Origin: Alcaligenes sp. SDU_A2
GTDB lineage: Bacteria; Pseudomonadota; Gammaproteobacteria; Burkholderiales; Burkholderiaceae_B
Length of the DNA: 64,000 nucleotides
NCBI RefSeq assembly: GCF_038237375.1
Contig: NZ_CP151273.1
Coordinates: forward strand, 2,356,001-2,420,000
Direction: 5' to 3'
Shown: piece after piece, positions 8,986 through 18,350 of the stretch
Position numbering within the stretch: position 1 is the first letter of the stretch
How the letters are laid out: every line of letters starts with the position of its first letter
The notes under the pieces: generated by a model
Told to the model about the DNA's origin: nothing
What the model saw: only the letters and a program-made list of their open reading frames with translations
The model's database searches: none
Position numbers and translations under genes: made by a program

Positions 8986-10692
8986 ATGCGCCAGTGGCTG
9001 ACACGCTATACAGCCTTCTATGTGATTATCGCCCTTACCGCCCTGTCCCTGCTGTTGGCCTTGTTCGGCAGCGCCGGCTGGCTGTGGCTGGCCATTCCCG
9101 GCATGGCGCTGTGCGCACTGGGCATGGTGGACCTGACGCAAACGCGCCACGCCATACGCCGCAACTATCCGGTCATCGGCAATCTGCGTTTTCTGTTCGA
9201 GGCTGTGCGCCCCGAAATCCGCCAGTACTTTCTGGAAAGCGACACCCAGCAGTTGCCGTTTTCCCGCGCCGACCGCTCCCTGGTCTACCAGCGCGCCAAG
9301 CAGCAAGTAGACAAACGCCCCTTTGGCACCCAGCAAGAGGTCTACGGCAACGGCTACGAATGGATCAACCATTCCATGAATCCCAGCCACATCGCCGACC
9401 CCGAATTCCGGGTTCAGGTGGGCGGGCCGTCCTGTACCCAGCCCTACTCCCTGTCCGTGCTGAACATTTCGGCCATGAGTTTCGGTGCCCTGTCCGCCAA
9501 TGCCGTGCTGGCCCTGAACAAAGGCGCGCGCATGGGTAATTTTGCGCATGACACCGGCGAAGGCGGCGTCAGCACTTACCATTTGCGCCACAGCGGCGAT
9601 CTGATCTGGAACATAGGCTCGGGCTACTTCGGCTGCCGCGACGAGCAGGGCAATTTCTCGCCGGAACGCTTTGCGGAGCGGGCCACCCAGGATCACATCA
9701 AGATGATCGAGATCAAGCTGTCGCAAGGGGCCAAACCAGGCCACGGCGGCATCCTGCCGGGGGCCAAGGTAACAGCGGAAATCGCCGCAGCGCGTGGCGT
9801 GCCCGTCGGCCAGGACTGCAACTCGCCCCCGCATCACAGCGCATTTTCCACGCCGGTGGAACTGCTGCAGTTTGTAGAACAACTGCGCACGCTGTCCGGC
9901 GGCAAGCCGGTGGGCTTTAAGCTGTGCATAGGCCACCCTTGGGAATGGTTTGCCATTGCCAAGGCCATGCTCAAGACCGGCATTACGCCGGACTTTATCG
10001 TGGTGGACGGTGCTGAAGGCGGCACGGGCGCGGCACCGGTGGAATTTGTGGATCATGTGGGCACGCCGCTGCGCGAAGCCTTGCGCCTGGTCCACAATAC
10101 CTTGGTGGGGATAGGCCTGCGCGAACAGATACGCCTGGGCGCATCGGGCAAGATCATCAGCGCCTTTGACATGGCGCGCATCATGGCCCTGGGCGCGGAC
10201 TGGTGCAACAGCGCGCGCGGCTTTATGTTTGCCGTCGGCTGCATCCAGGCCCAGGCCTGCCATACCGACAAATGCCCGACCGGCGTCACCACGCAAGACC
10301 CGCTGCGCCAGAAAGCCCTGGTCGTGGACGACAAGTCCTTGCGTGTCGCCAGCTTCCACACCAACACCTTGAAAGCCCTGGCCGAACTGCTGGCCGCCGC
10401 CGGCCTAAAACACCCGGATCAATTGCGCCCGCACCATATCGCGCGGCGCATCAGCAATGGCGAAATCCGCGTGCTCTCGGCCCTGTTCCCGGATCTGGAA
10501 AAAGGTGAACTGCTGCGCGGCCACTATCGGCAGACCATTTTCCGCGTCGGCTGGCCCATGGCCAACCCCGACTCGTTTGAACCGGCTTACAGCCTGAGCA
10601 AGGCGCTCTCGAGCCTGAATGACCAGGCCGACCACGACGAACCACCCAAAAAGCAGGACGCCGCCGACAGCGCCGGACAAACTCTGGCCTGA
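8986..10692 (+). CDS. FMN-binding glutamate synthase family protein
   Basis: A 568-residue protein with two N-terminal hydrophobic helices (about residues 10-50) followed by the FMN-binding barrel of glutamate synthase large subunits. Visible are SAMSFGALS-type substrate-loop residues, GAKPGHGG, the KLCIGHPWE segment, and the cysteines in ACHTDKCPTGVTTQDP that in GltB bind the 3Fe-4S cluster. The glutaminase domain is absent, as usual in this family, so it is not a complete glutamate synthase; the reaction of membrane-tethered members is not established. The start has GGAG six bases upstream. It appears monocistronic. Confidence 0.88.
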   Translation: MRQWLTRYTAFYVIIALTALSLLLALFGSAGWLWLAIPGMALCALGMVDLTQTRHAIRRNYPVIGNLRFLFEAVRPEIRQYFLESDTQQLPFSRADRSLVYQRAKQQVDKRPFGTQQEVYGNGYEWINHSMNPSHIADPEFRVQVGGPSCTQPYSLSVLNISAMSFGALSANAVLALNKGARMGNFAHDTGEGGVSTYHLRHSGDLIWNIGSGYFGCRDEQGNFSPERFAERATQDHIKMIEIKLSQGAKPGHGGILPGAKVTAEIAAARGVPVGQDCNSPPHHSAFSTPVELLQFVEQLRTLSGGKPVGFKLCIGHPWEWFAIAKAMLKTGITPDFIVVDGAEGGTGAAPVEFVDHVGTPLREALRLVHNTLVGIGLREQIRLGASGKIISAFDMARIMALGADWCNSARGFMFAVGCIQAQACHTDKCPTGVTTQDPLRQKALVVDDKSLRVASFHTNTLKALAELLAAAGLKHPDQLRPHHIARRISNGEIRVLSALFPDLEKGELLRGHYRQTIFRVGWPMANPDSFEPAYSLSKALSSLNDQADHDEPPKKQDAADSAGQTLA

Positions 10693-10714
10693 CCCCGACG
10701 ATGCGGCCGCCGTC

Positions 10715-10879
10715 CTAGCGCGACTGCCGCATCGTTCCCACGCCGACATCCACTTCCCCATAAACCTGCACGCCGGGCGAAGTCTTGAACCCGGCATCGG
10801 CACAATTACGCCCCCCGGCACACCCCAGCAGTGCCAGCGTCATCAGCACGCAGACAGCCGCACGCATCATTTGTCCCAT
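10715..10879 (-). CDS. Small lipoprotein of unknown function
   Basis: A 54-residue product with an N-terminal hydrophobic segment ending in the lipobox LLGC, so the mature lipid-anchored part is only about 34 residues (…GVQVYGEVDVGVG…). The ATG at 10879 has AGGAG six bases upstream. It diverges from the DUF2946 gene. Its 3' end overlaps one arm of a 10-bp inverted repeat (10698-10707 with 10736-10745) that may also terminate the upstream plus-strand gene. No function can be assigned. Confidence 0.6.
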   Translation of the reverse strand: MGQMMRAAVCVLMTLALLGCAGGRNCADAGFKTSPGVQVYGEVDVGVGTMRQSR

Positions 10880-10960
10880 ATCAACTCCTGCATAATGGCC
10901 TCGTACTGTGCCAGAAAATCCCCCAATACGGATTTCCAACTGTACTAGAATGCAGGAATC

Positions 10961-11371
10961 ATGATCAGGCATACTGCACTTTCCGCACCCCGCTCCGGCC
11001 ACCGGCTTTTGCTGGTTCTGGCGCTGTGCGCTCTTGTGCTGCGCGGCCTGATCCCCGCCGGCTACATGCCGGCCTCCGGCCCGGACTACAGCGCCGCCAT
11101 CACCTTCTGTGTGCAAGGCGAACCGGCTCTGGCCAACTGGGCTGGCCACGCTCCGGAATCGGGTTCGGACGAACACACCGTCCATCCAGCCTGTTTATTT
11201 GGCCAGGCGCAGGCACAGAACGTGCTGCCCCCAAGCCCCTTGCCCGTCTGGGCACCGGTTTTTCTGCCTGTCCACACCTGGACAGCCGCCGCTTCGCCTG
11301 TCTGGCCCGCACCGGCCCATACCGGCCCCGCCCTGGGGGCCCGCGCCCCGCCAGCGCCCCTGCTGTCCTGA
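10961..11371 (+). CDS. DUF2946-family membrane protein, first gene of copper-delivery operon
   Basis: A 136-residue protein with an N-terminal membrane helix followed by LRGLIPAGYMPA, the diagnostic motif of DUF2946, then a proline-rich region with scattered His and Cys. Members of this family are commonly encoded with copper or cobalt handling genes. Here it precedes a SCO protein and a PCuAC chaperone on the same strand with short gaps, which suggests a role in periplasmic copper supply. The function of the domain itself is not established. Confidence 0.7.
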   Translation: MIRHTALSAPRSGHRLLLVLALCALVLRGLIPAGYMPASGPDYSAAITFCVQGEPALANWAGHAPESGSDEHTVHPACLFGQAQAQNVLPPSPLPVWAPVFLPVHTWTAAASPVWPAPAHTGPALGARAPPAPLLS

Positions 11372-11428
11372 CTGTTTTTACACGGCCAGCAGGCCGTATA
11401 TCACTATTGAATCTAGCGGGATCTTTCT

Positions 11429-12046
11429 ATGAAGGCTTCACACCCTCGCCGCCGACTGCTGCTCGGCCTGCTGGCCACGCCCTTTGTGCTGGCCGCCTGC
11501 AAAGACAGCACGCCCAAACAGGCGGCCTTCAGCAATCTGGAAGGCGTCAACCTGAGCAGTGCGGATTTCGGCAAAGACTTCGCCCTGACCGACACCGAAG
11601 GACAACGGCGCACCCTGGCCGATTATCGCGGCAAGGTCGTGCTGATCTTCTTTGGCTTTACCCAATGCCCCGATGTCTGCCCCACCGCGCTGACGCGCGC
11701 CGTGGACATCAAAGAGCAATTGGGCAAGGACGGCGACAAAATCCAGGTTCTGTTCATTTCCGTAGACCCGGAACGCGACAGCAACGAGCTGCTGCGGGCC
11801 TATATGCAGGCGTTCGATCCGGGTTTCGTGGCCTTGCGGCCCACACAGGAAGAACTGGCCAAGACCGCCCAGGATTTCAAGGTCTTCTACCAGAAAGTGC
11901 CCACCGGCTCGAGCTACACCATGGACCACAGCGCGCTGACCTATGTCTACGACACACACGGCAAGCTGCAGATCGCCCTGCGCCATACGCAGACTACCGA
12001 AGAAGCGGTAGCCGACCTGCGCCAGGTGCTGGCTCTGTCCCACTGA
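11429..12046 (+). CDS. SCO1/SenC-type copper chaperone for cytochrome c oxidase
   Basis: A 205-residue lipoprotein: the signal peptide ends at LAAC (Cys24) and is followed by a thioredoxin fold. The copper site is visible as CPDVC (Cys80 and Cys84) and the distal His167 in MDHSALTYV. SCO proteins deliver copper to the CuA centre of cytochrome c oxidase or act as thiol reductants for it, on the periplasmic face. The downstream PCuAC gene starts 19 bases after the stop, and the two families cooperate in CuA assembly, so a shared transcript is likely. Confidence 0.92.
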   Translation: MKASHPRRRLLLGLLATPFVLAACKDSTPKQAAFSNLEGVNLSSADFGKDFALTDTEGQRRTLADYRGKVVLIFFGFTQCPDVCPTALTRAVDIKEQLGKDGDKIQVLFISVDPERDSNELLRAYMQAFDPGFVALRPTQEELAKTAQDFKVFYQKVPTGSSYTMDHSALTYVYDTHGKLQIALRHTQTTEEAVADLRQVLALSH

Positions 12047-12065
12047 ACACGCAAGGAATTTCAAC

Positions 12066-12551
12066 ATGCAACGCACATTTATCTCCTCTCTGATCGGCCT
12101 GGCTTTGCTGGGCGCTGCCTCGTTGGCTCAGGCCCAAGTCACTGTTGCCGAACCCTGGGTGCGGGCCACCGTGGCCGGCCAGCAAGCCACCGGTGCCTTC
12201 ATGGCGCTACAGTCCACCGACCAGGCTAAGCTGGTCGGCGTGCGCAGTCCCCTGACCCAACAGGCGGAAATCCACGAAATGGTCATGGACAAGGACGTCA
12301 TGCGCATGCGCCAAGTCCAACACATCGACTTGCCGGCCGGCAAAGCGGTAGAACTGAAGCCCGGCAGCTACCACATCATGCTGATGGGACTGAAGCAGCA
12401 GGTCAACGCGGGAAGCAATGTAGATTTGACTCTATTGATCGAAACCGCCGCCGGCCAGAAACAGGAAATCGCCGTACGCGCTCCGGTGCGTGCCCTTAAT
12501 GCCAAGTCCGGCCAGGGCCACCATGACGGACACGGTCATAAAGCACATTGA
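12066..12551 (+). CDS. Periplasmic copper chaperone PCu(A)C
   Basis: A 161-residue secreted protein with a signal peptide ending near AQAQ. It carries the exact copper(I) motif H-x10-M-x21-H-x-M as His70, Met81, His103 and Met105, plus a His-rich tail (HHDGHGHKAH). PCuAC proteins pass copper to SCO or CuA during oxidase assembly. It is the last gene of the DUF2946-SCO-PCuAC operon. Its stop is followed by an unusually structured 3' region (12590-12727). Confidence 0.93.
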   Translation: MQRTFISSLIGLALLGAASLAQAQVTVAEPWVRATVAGQQATGAFMALQSTDQAKLVGVRSPLTQQAEIHEMVMDKDVMRMRQVQHIDLPAGKAVELKPGSYHIMLMGLKQQVNAGSNVDLTLLIETAAGQKQEIAVRAPVRALNAKSGQGHHDGHGHKAH

Positions 12552-12589
12552 CACTCGGATACACATTGAGGGTTTTCCAGAATGTGCAT

Positions 12590-12727
12590 GGGAAAGCGGC
12601 AGCGGTACATTGAAACCACTGACACAGCGTCAGTAAGTTGCTCTGAAACGGCAGCTTTCCCAAACTGTCATCATGACAGTTCAGCGCCGCAAAAGCGGCA
12701 AACAGGCCCTACCGCAACGGTAGGGCC
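12590..12727 (+). ncRNA. Candidate structured RNA or 3'-UTR with four successive stems
   Basis: Downstream of the PCuAC gene the plus strand can fold into consecutive elements. A closing stem GGGAAAGC (12590-12597) pairs with GCTTTCCC (12654-12661) and encloses a CTGAC/GTCAG hairpin. Then come AACTGTCA-TCA-TGACAGTT (12663-12681), GCCGC-AAAA-GCGGC (12686-12699) and the terminator GGCCCTACCG-CAA-CGGTAGGGCC (12705-12727). No riboswitch consensus was recognised and no separate promoter was found, so a processed 3'-UTR-derived RNA is the simplest reading. Confidence 0.35.
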
Positions 12728-12731
12728 TTCG
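12705..12731 (+). terminator. Rho-independent-type terminator after the copper operon
   Basis: A perfect 10-bp stem with a 3-base CAA loop, followed by a T-containing tail (TTCGTGTTT). It sits between convergent genes and would end the copper operon or the candidate RNA. Confidence 0.7.
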
Positions 12732-12783
12732 TGTTTATAGCCCCTGCCGACCCGCCGGACTCGGCGTTCGGCCCCGGCTGTTT

Positions 12784-13362
12784 TTAGTGCGATATTGTCG
12801 TGCCCAGCACGGCCAGAAACTGGGCCAGCCATTGCGGATGCGCGGGCCAGGCCGGGGCAGTCACCAGTTTGCCATCGGTCACGGCTTGGTCGACCGCGAT
12901 ATCGGCATAACGTCCGCCTGCCAGCTCCACATCGGGACGACAGGCAGGATACGCCGAACACTCCCGCCCTTTCAGCACCCCGGCCGCTGCCAGCAATTGG
13001 GCACCGTGGCATACCGCCGCCACCGGTTTGTCGGCATCAAAAAAATGACGCACCAGCTCGATGACGCGGGGATTCAGACGCAGGTATTCGGGGCCGCGCC
13101 CGCCAGGAATCAGCAGCGCATCGTAGTCTTGACCGCGCACCGCATCAAAGTCGGCATTCAGACGAAAATTGTGGCCACGCTTTTCCGAATAGGTCTGCTC
13201 ACCCTCGAAGTCGTGAATAGCCGTTGCGATCGTATCGCCCGCTTTCTTATCCGGGCAGACGGCATCCACACGATGGCCCACGGCCAACAAAGTCTGGAAC
13301 GGCACCATGGTCTCGTAGTCTTCGCAATAATCACCGCAGATCATCAGAATCTTCTTGCTCAT
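12784..13362 (-). CDS. DJ-1/PfpI family protein
   Basis: A 192-residue single-domain protein of the class-I glutamine amidotransferase-like fold. The nucleophile elbow [10 protein letters not shown] places the reactive cysteine at Cys118, and [12 protein letters not shown] precedes it. Family members act as proteases, deglycases or stress chaperones; which applies here is not shown. The ATG at 13362 has AGGAG five bases upstream. It is divergent from the 679-residue membrane protein gene and convergent with the copper operon. Confidence 0.88.
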   Translation of the reverse strand: MSKKILMICGDYCEDYETMVPFQTLLAVGHRVDAVCPDKKAGDTIATAIHDFEGEQTYSEKRGHNFRLNADFDAVRGQDYDALLIPGGRGPEYLRLNPRVIELVRHFFDADKPVAAVCHGAQLLAAAGVLKGRECSAYPACRPDVELAGGRYADIAVDQAVTDGKLVTAPAWPAHPQWLAQFLAVLGTTISH

Positions 13363-13581
13363 TATGGCTCCTTGACGTTGGACAAGCCCCCCATAGAAGG
13401 AGGCCACGCCGTGCGCCGGTCGCAACGGCGATCTGCCCATCATCGCCCAGGCACATGACGCGCGCAAGTCGCCCCGACAACAGGCAAAATACGCACAGAA
13501 CGTAACAAAAATACACAAAAGTCCATTACCATCGTGCCTTACGTCTTGCGACGCTCTCTTCCCACCACTCATCGTCCCATC

Positions 13582-15621
13582 ATGCGTCTAAAAAAAGAAA
13601 GCCTGGGCCGGGATTTCCTGATCTTCGCCCTGATTACCGCCTTGTTCACTCTGGGCGTCGCCGTTTTTCTGTACTTCTATTTCCCCGACTTCTACCGCTG
13701 GCTGGGCTCGCGCGACTTTGTGCGCGGCGAACAGGAAGGCGTATTCGATCTGCAGTCCTATACCGGTGTCATGCAGATCGTGCTGGGCATGCCCATCGCC
13801 CTGGCCGGATCAGTCTATGCCATCTATCTGGCGCGTCAGAGCATGAATCTGTCCAGACTCAGCCACGAACAGACCCAGGCCTTGAACCGCAACGCACTGA
13901 GCAATCAATACAAAGAAAAACTCAACAAAGCATCGCACGCCTTTCACGAACTGACCCTGACCCTGCGCGATCTGAACCTAGGTTCGCTGGCCGTCTACAG
14001 CATGGCCAGCAAAGCCATCAACTTCAGCACCAGCATGTGGGGCGCCGGGCCGGAAGGCAGCCGCGAATCCATGACGGCCGCCGGCCAGCAGCTATTCCAG
14101 ACACTGGAGCGCCTGCGCGCCGCGCTGGAAGTCATTTACGCCGACCCCGCCCTGCGCCAGTTGCTGGAAGCCAGACTGCGCAACGCCAACCTGATCCACA
14201 CCATAGACCAGGACTGGCTTAAAGACAGCGACCGCCAGGACCTGCCCCTGCTGAACGCCGTGCTTGCCAGCGATTATCTGGCCATCTCCGATCACCTGGC
14301 CCAGCGCGCCCGCAGCCTGCACGGTCAGGAACTGATCATGGCCTCGCTCGAAGCCCTGGCCGGGATCGCCCTGCGCTGGTCGCTGTCCGACGAGCACCGC
14401 ACCCAGAATCCGCAGTTGCTGCAACACCTGCTGGACACCGATATCAACGATGGGGCCGAAGTGGCCAACGACTACGCCGAGGAATTCGGCCTGCGTTTTC
14501 TGGGCGTGGTGCTGCTCAAGTATTCATGCAGCGTCAGGCTGAACTCCCCGCTGCCGCACGACTGGCGCATCGATCTGGGCACAGCGGCCTTTGTGGATCT
14601 AATCAAGGCCCTACCCAGCCGCGAGGACATCAAGCAATGCGTGGATAATCAAGAGGGGCAGCTCTTGCATGACCTGCGCCTGCTGCACGTTGACACCGAC
14701 GCCTATATTGACCTGGTTACCGAACCCAAGCGCTCGCTTTCGTCGGTGCTGCAATATCATGTCCAGCAATTGCTGGACATATACCCGTCATACCGACATC
14801 GCATGGGCCTGATTCGCCCCGATTCCCAAGGCGAACCCTTGCGCCAGCTCGGTCGTATCGCCAGCCAGATCGCCGGCGGACAAAGCCTGAGCCAGGACAA
14901 CATCCAAAACAGCATCATTCAGGTGGCCATACGCAATATCCTGGAGATGGGTGATTCGGGCGTGCTGACACCCCGGCAGCTACGCCCGGCGGTGCAGGCC
15001 CTGGCACGCGCCCATACCGAACCGCTGGCCCTGTTCGTGCTGGAACCAGACCTGCTGGCCGTGCTGGGCGCAGCCCTGTCACCCGCCCTGACGACCGATC
15101 TGCTGGTTCAACTGTCCGAGCTGCCCATGCGCCAGGAACAGGCGGCTGCCCGTCTCCAGCTGATGCTGCAACTGGCGACGATGCTGGCCGAGCAGGAGCA
15201 AACAGCTCTCGCCACCCAAACCGTGCAGTCCGCCTCGGAACTGCTCGGCACCCTGTTCGAGCACCACTTGCCTTTGCTCCAGCAATACTACCTGGAGCAG
15301 GCGGACGCCCCCACGCACTGCGCACCAATACTGTTCGCCATCGTGCTGCGCAATACCATCTGGTGCCATCCGCTGCGCGTCCTGCTGGAGGGCAAGCCCT
15401 TACGCGCCCGCATGCTGTATGCCACCGACGCGGTGCTGCCCATCCTTTACCGACGCTTTCACCAGCTCAATCAGCTGGACTGGGCCGACACACTGGAACA
15501 ATGGGAAGGCATCCCGCAGCCCGAACACCTGATGCGTTGGCACCAGGCGCTGCAAGACTGGCTGCTCAACAGCCAGTCCAATGACCAAGGCAACATCGAG
15601 CTGGACCTGGCCGCTCTCTGA
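13582..15621 (+). CDS. Uncharacterised membrane protein with two N-terminal helices
   Basis: A 679-residue protein that I do not recognise. Helix 1 (about residues 11-33, [20 protein letters not shown]) and helix 2 (about 60-82, [23 protein letters not shown]) form a hairpin with a short outer loop. The remaining 590 residues should be cytoplasmic and are predicted here to be largely helical and leucine-rich, without a visible catalytic motif. ATG 13582 is chosen because it directly precedes the first helix; an in-frame GTG lies at 13534. The gene has no operon partner. A role as a membrane-tethered scaffold or sensor is only a guess. Confidence 0.6.
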   Translation: MRLKKESLGRDFLIFALITALFTLGVAVFLYFYFPDFYRWLGSRDFVRGEQEGVFDLQSYTGVMQIVLGMPIALAGSVYAIYLARQSMNLSRLSHEQTQALNRNALSNQYKEKLNKASHAFHELTLTLRDLNLGSLAVYSMASKAINFSTSMWGAGPEGSRESMTAAGQQLFQTLERLRAALEVIYADPALRQLLEARLRNANLIHTIDQDWLKDSDRQDLPLLNAVLASDYLAISDHLAQRARSLHGQELIMASLEALAGIALRWSLSDEHRTQNPQLLQHLLDTDINDGAEVANDYAEEFGLRFLGVVLLKYSCSVRLNSPLPHDWRIDLGTAAFVDLIKALPSREDIKQCVDNQEGQLLHDLRLLHVDTDAYIDLVTEPKRSLSSVLQYHVQQLLDIYPSYRHRMGLIRPDSQGEPLRQLGRIASQIAGGQSLSQDNIQNSIIQVAIRNILEMGDSGVLTPRQLRPAVQALARAHTEPLALFVLEPDLLAVLGAALSPALTTDLLVQLSELPMRQEQAAARLQLMLQLATMLAEQEQTALATQTVQSASELLGTLFEHHLPLLQQYYLEQADAPTHCAPILFAIVLRNTIWCHPLRVLLEGKPLRARMLYATDAVLPILYRRFHQLNQLDWADTLEQWEGIPQPEHLMRWHQALQDWLLNSQSNDQGNIELDLAAL

Positions 15622-15723
15622 CCATCATTCGGGCGGGCCTGGCTCAATCAACGCTAGGCCTGCCCAGCGGACTGCGGTACAGTGGAAAAGGCATCGTTTG
15701 TCGTCACCCTCTGGAGTACGCAT

Positions 15724-16293
15724 ATGACCCCTAGTCCTGAACACCGCCCCTCTTCCGAACTGCTGCGCCATCTCCCCCTGAAACCCGGATGGCTGATCGG
15801 CTTGGGCATCGCCCTGATCGTGCTGGGCCTGATTGCCCTGGCCTATGTCGTGGGGGCCACGGTCGCCAGCGTGGTCTATATCGGCGTGCTGATGGCCCTG
15901 GGCGGCGTGCTGCAACTGGCCCATGCCTGGAGCGCCAAAGGCTGGAAGGGCTTTCTGCTCTGGAGTCTGAGCGGCGTGCTCTACCTGCTGGCCGGCGTGG
16001 TCGCCATCAGCAATCCATTGGTGGGTGCCACCATCCTGACCCTGATCTTCGGGGCCTTCCTGATCGCCTCCGGTTTTCTGCGCCTGTGGGTCTGGTTCCA
16101 GAACCGCGCCCAGGCCGGCGGCGGCTGGCTGGCTTTTTCTGGTCTGATTACCTTGGCGGCCGGCCTGATCATTGCCGCCGGCTGGCCGGGCAACAGCATC
16201 TGGGTACTGGGCCTGATTCTAGGCATAGACCTGCTGACCCAAGGCTGGGCAATTTTGCTGCTGGGCATGGCGGTCAAACGCAGCGATTCATAA
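15724..16293 (+). CDS. HdeD-family acid-resistance membrane protein
   Basis: A 189-residue protein with six hydrophobic helices of the DUF308/HdeD pattern (GIALIVLGLIALA, VYIGVLMALGGVLQLAHAW, LYLLAGVVAISNP, ILTLIFGAFLIASGFLRL and others). In enterobacteria HdeD contributes to acid resistance at high cell density; homologues elsewhere are mostly uncharacterised. The start has CTGGAG eight bases upstream. It stands alone and is convergent with the HAD hydrolase gene across a strong hairpin. Confidence 0.82.
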   Translation: MTPSPEHRPSSELLRHLPLKPGWLIGLGIALIVLGLIALAYVVGATVASVVYIGVLMALGGVLQLAHAWSAKGWKGFLLWSLSGVLYLLAGVVAISNPLVGATILTLIFGAFLIASGFLRLWVWFQNRAQAGGGWLAFSGLITLAAGLIIAAGWPGNSIWVLGLILGIDLLTQGWAILLLGMAVKRSDS

Positions 16294-16317
16294 TTATATT
16301 TCGCGGCCGGCCACCAC

Positions 16318-16345
16318 AGACAGGCGCTCCCGACAGCGCCTGTCT
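16318..16345. terminator. Hairpin between convergent hdeD-like and HAD genes
   Basis: An 11-bp perfect inverted repeat AGACAGGCGCT / AGCGCCTGTCT with a 6-base loop, located between two convergent stop codons. No T-run follows on either side, so it is a probable but not textbook bidirectional terminator. Confidence 0.55.
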
Positions 16346-16358
16346 CTTGCCCAAACGC

Positions 16359-16970
16359 TCAAAACGACAGCTCCGGCAAACCGGCGTCACGTGTGCGCAG
16401 CCACGGCAAGCGGGCCCGCGCCAGCATGGCGGCATCGCCCTGGCTATCGCCATACGCCATATCCAGGCTGACCGACTCTTGACCCAGCCACATTTGCAGG
16501 CGCCGCACTTTTTCCTCGCCCCAGCAATTGGGGCTGCCCAGACCCGAAAAACGGCCCTGGCCATCAAACGCCAACTCGGTCGCCAGGACCTGCGCTATCC
16601 CTTCCTGATGCGCCCAAACCTGCAAATACAGTGACGGCGAGGCACTGACCAGTACCACCGTATCCCCACGACGGCGGTGCGCCCGTAGGCGCTCCAGCAT
16701 TTCCGGACGCAAAAGCCCAGGCAGATACTCGCGCACATACACATCCGCCAGCGCCTGCAACTGGTCACGATCCAGTCCCGCCAAGGCGCTGGCCAAAAAC
16801 CGCGCCTTGATGGCCTGACGACGCACCGGGCCACGATCCAGCCACAGCAGGCGGGGCAGACAAGCCAGATACGCCTTCAGGCATACGGTCCAGCCGCGCA
16901 TGCGCCGCACAAAGTCCTGCAAACTGTCCCTGTCGGTAATCGTGCCATCGAAATCAAATGCAACCAGCAC
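16359..16970 (-). CDS. HAD-IB family hydrolase (phosphoserine phosphatase-like)
   Basis: A 203-residue HAD-superfamily phosphatase. Motif I is DFDGTITDRD near the N-terminus, motif II is the VSAS serine (about residue 107), and motif III is GDSQGD (about residue 174). The helical cap between motifs I and II fits subclass IB, which includes SerB-like enzymes and acyltransferase-linked phosphatases. The substrate is not evident. The start is a GTG at 16970 with AGGAGG seven bases upstream. Confidence 0.87.
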   Translation of the reverse strand: MLVAFDFDGTITDRDSLQDFVRRMRGWTVCLKAYLACLPRLLWLDRGPVRRQAIKARFLASALAGLDRDQLQALADVYVREYLPGLLRPEMLERLRAHRRRGDTVVLVSASPSLYLQVWAHQEGIAQVLATELAFDGQGRFSGLGSPNCWGEEKVRRLQMWLGQESVSLDMAYGDSQGDAAMLARARLPWLRTRDAGLPELSF

Positions 16971-17038
16971 GCGCAGCCCTCCTGGCGGAAAACTGGCAGT
17001 GTATAGGAGCGGGAACCTGTGCGGCGACCTTTTTCAGA

Positions 17039-18340
17039 CTAACGCGCCGGCATGTCGGCCGGCCCATAAACCAGATCGGCGCGTGCCTGCGCAGGGATAG
17101 CCGGCATGCTGTCGGCCCACTGAAGATACGTGTCCCGCATGCGTTGCAGCCGCTGCGGTTCGCGCCGCGCCAGATTGGATCTCTCGCGTTCGTCCTGGGC
17201 TAGGTCGAACAAGTATTCGTACTCGTCCACCTTCAGGTACTTCCAGTCTCCCTGGATCAGGGCATGCTGGGCGCGATGCTTCATGCGCCAGAACAGGGAA
17301 CGTGTCGGATCGGGAGCGCCTACTCCACGCAACAGCGAAACTAAAGACGTGCCATCGGGCTCGTATTCCGAAGGGGGACGCACACCGGCCAGATCCCAGA
17401 ATGTAGGAGCCCAATCCATGGTCATGCATGGGACATCCGTAATGCCTGGACGCACCACGGCAGGCCAGTGCACCACTTGCGGCACCCGAATGCCGCCTTC
17501 GGTCAAGTCCATCTTCCCGCCCACCAAGGGCCAATTATTGGAGTAGCGTTCGCCGCCATTGTCGCTGGTAAAAACAATCAAAGTATCGTGCAGCAGACCA
17601 CACTCCTGCAACGCCACGCAAAGCGCACCGATGCCCTCGTCCATTTCACGGATCATTTGTCGATAAATATGGATGGAGCCGCTCTCAAGATCGCTGAGCC
17701 TGGCCGGAAAGGTGTAATCGCCTGTCTGCGACATGGCACGCGTCTGCCAGGGCCAGTGTGGCGCGGTGTAATGCAGACTCAGCAAGAAAGGGGCTTTATC
17801 CTGCCCCCGCCGGCGCACATACTGCACCGCTCGTTCGCTGAGCAAATCCGTCAAATAGCCCTGCGCCTGCACCGGCTGGCCATCCTGATACAAGGCCCCT
17901 TCGCCATTATTATCCGTATGGCGCAAATAATCCGCCCCGCCGGACAAAATACCCCAATGCTGCTCGTAACCACTGTGCAAAGGACCGAAATGCGGCGGAT
18001 AGCCCAGATGCCATTTGCCGATCAACGCCGTGCGGTAGCCCTGCTCCCGCAGCAGCGAAGGCAAGGTAGGATGCTCGGGCGGCAGGCCCACAACCTTGTC
18101 GCCCTTAAAGCGCGGCGTCAACGGCTCTTCGGCACCGCCTCGTAAACGATACTGGTACCGCCCCGTCATCAAGGCAAAACGGGTGGGCGAACAGACCGGC
18201 GAATTGGCATAAGCCCTGGTAAACCGCAAACCCTGACGCGCCAGGCGGTCCAGATTAGGGCTGGTATCGGCCAGCCCGCCATAACAGCCCAGATCGGCAT
18301 GCCCCAGATCATCGGCCAAAATAAATATGAAATTGGTCAC
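17039..18340 (-). CDS. Cys-type sulfatase (arylsulfatase A family)
   Basis: A 433-residue sulfatase. Metal-binding residues appear in ILADDLGHADLGCYGG at the N-terminus, and the maturation signature is C50-S-P-T-R followed by FALMTGR, so Cys50 should become formylglycine. There is no signal peptide, suggesting a cytoplasmic enzyme. The GTG at 18340 (AGGA eight bases upstream) is used; the longer open frame upstream is antisense-like overlap with the Bug gene and lacks homology. The gene begins 10 bases after the Bug receptor stop, so the pair is co-transcribed and the receptor may import an organic sulfate ester. No dedicated maturase lies nearby. Confidence 0.88.
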   Translation of the reverse strand: MTNFIFILADDLGHADLGCYGGLADTSPNLDRLARQGLRFTRAYANSPVCSPTRFALMTGRYQYRLRGGAEEPLTPRFKGDKVVGLPPEHPTLPSLLREQGYRTALIGKWHLGYPPHFGPLHSGYEQHWGILSGGADYLRHTDNNGEGALYQDGQPVQAQGYLTDLLSERAVQYVRRRGQDKAPFLLSLHYTAPHWPWQTRAMSQTGDYTFPARLSDLESGSIHIYRQMIREMDEGIGALCVALQECGLLHDTLIVFTSDNGGERYSNNWPLVGGKMDLTEGGIRVPQVVHWPAVVRPGITDVPCMTMDWAPTFWDLAGVRPPSEYEPDGTSLVSLLRGVGAPDPTRSLFWRMKHRAQHALIQGDWKYLKVDEYEYLFDLAQDERERSNLARREPQRLQRMRDTYLQWADSMPAIPAQARADLVYGPADMPAR

Positions 18341-18350
18341 GCCCTGTTCC

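Noticed and set aside
8965-10359. 464-codon minus-strand frame over the glutamate synthase-like gene
   Set aside because: Antisense shadow; the plus strand encodes clear FMN- and cluster-binding motifs.
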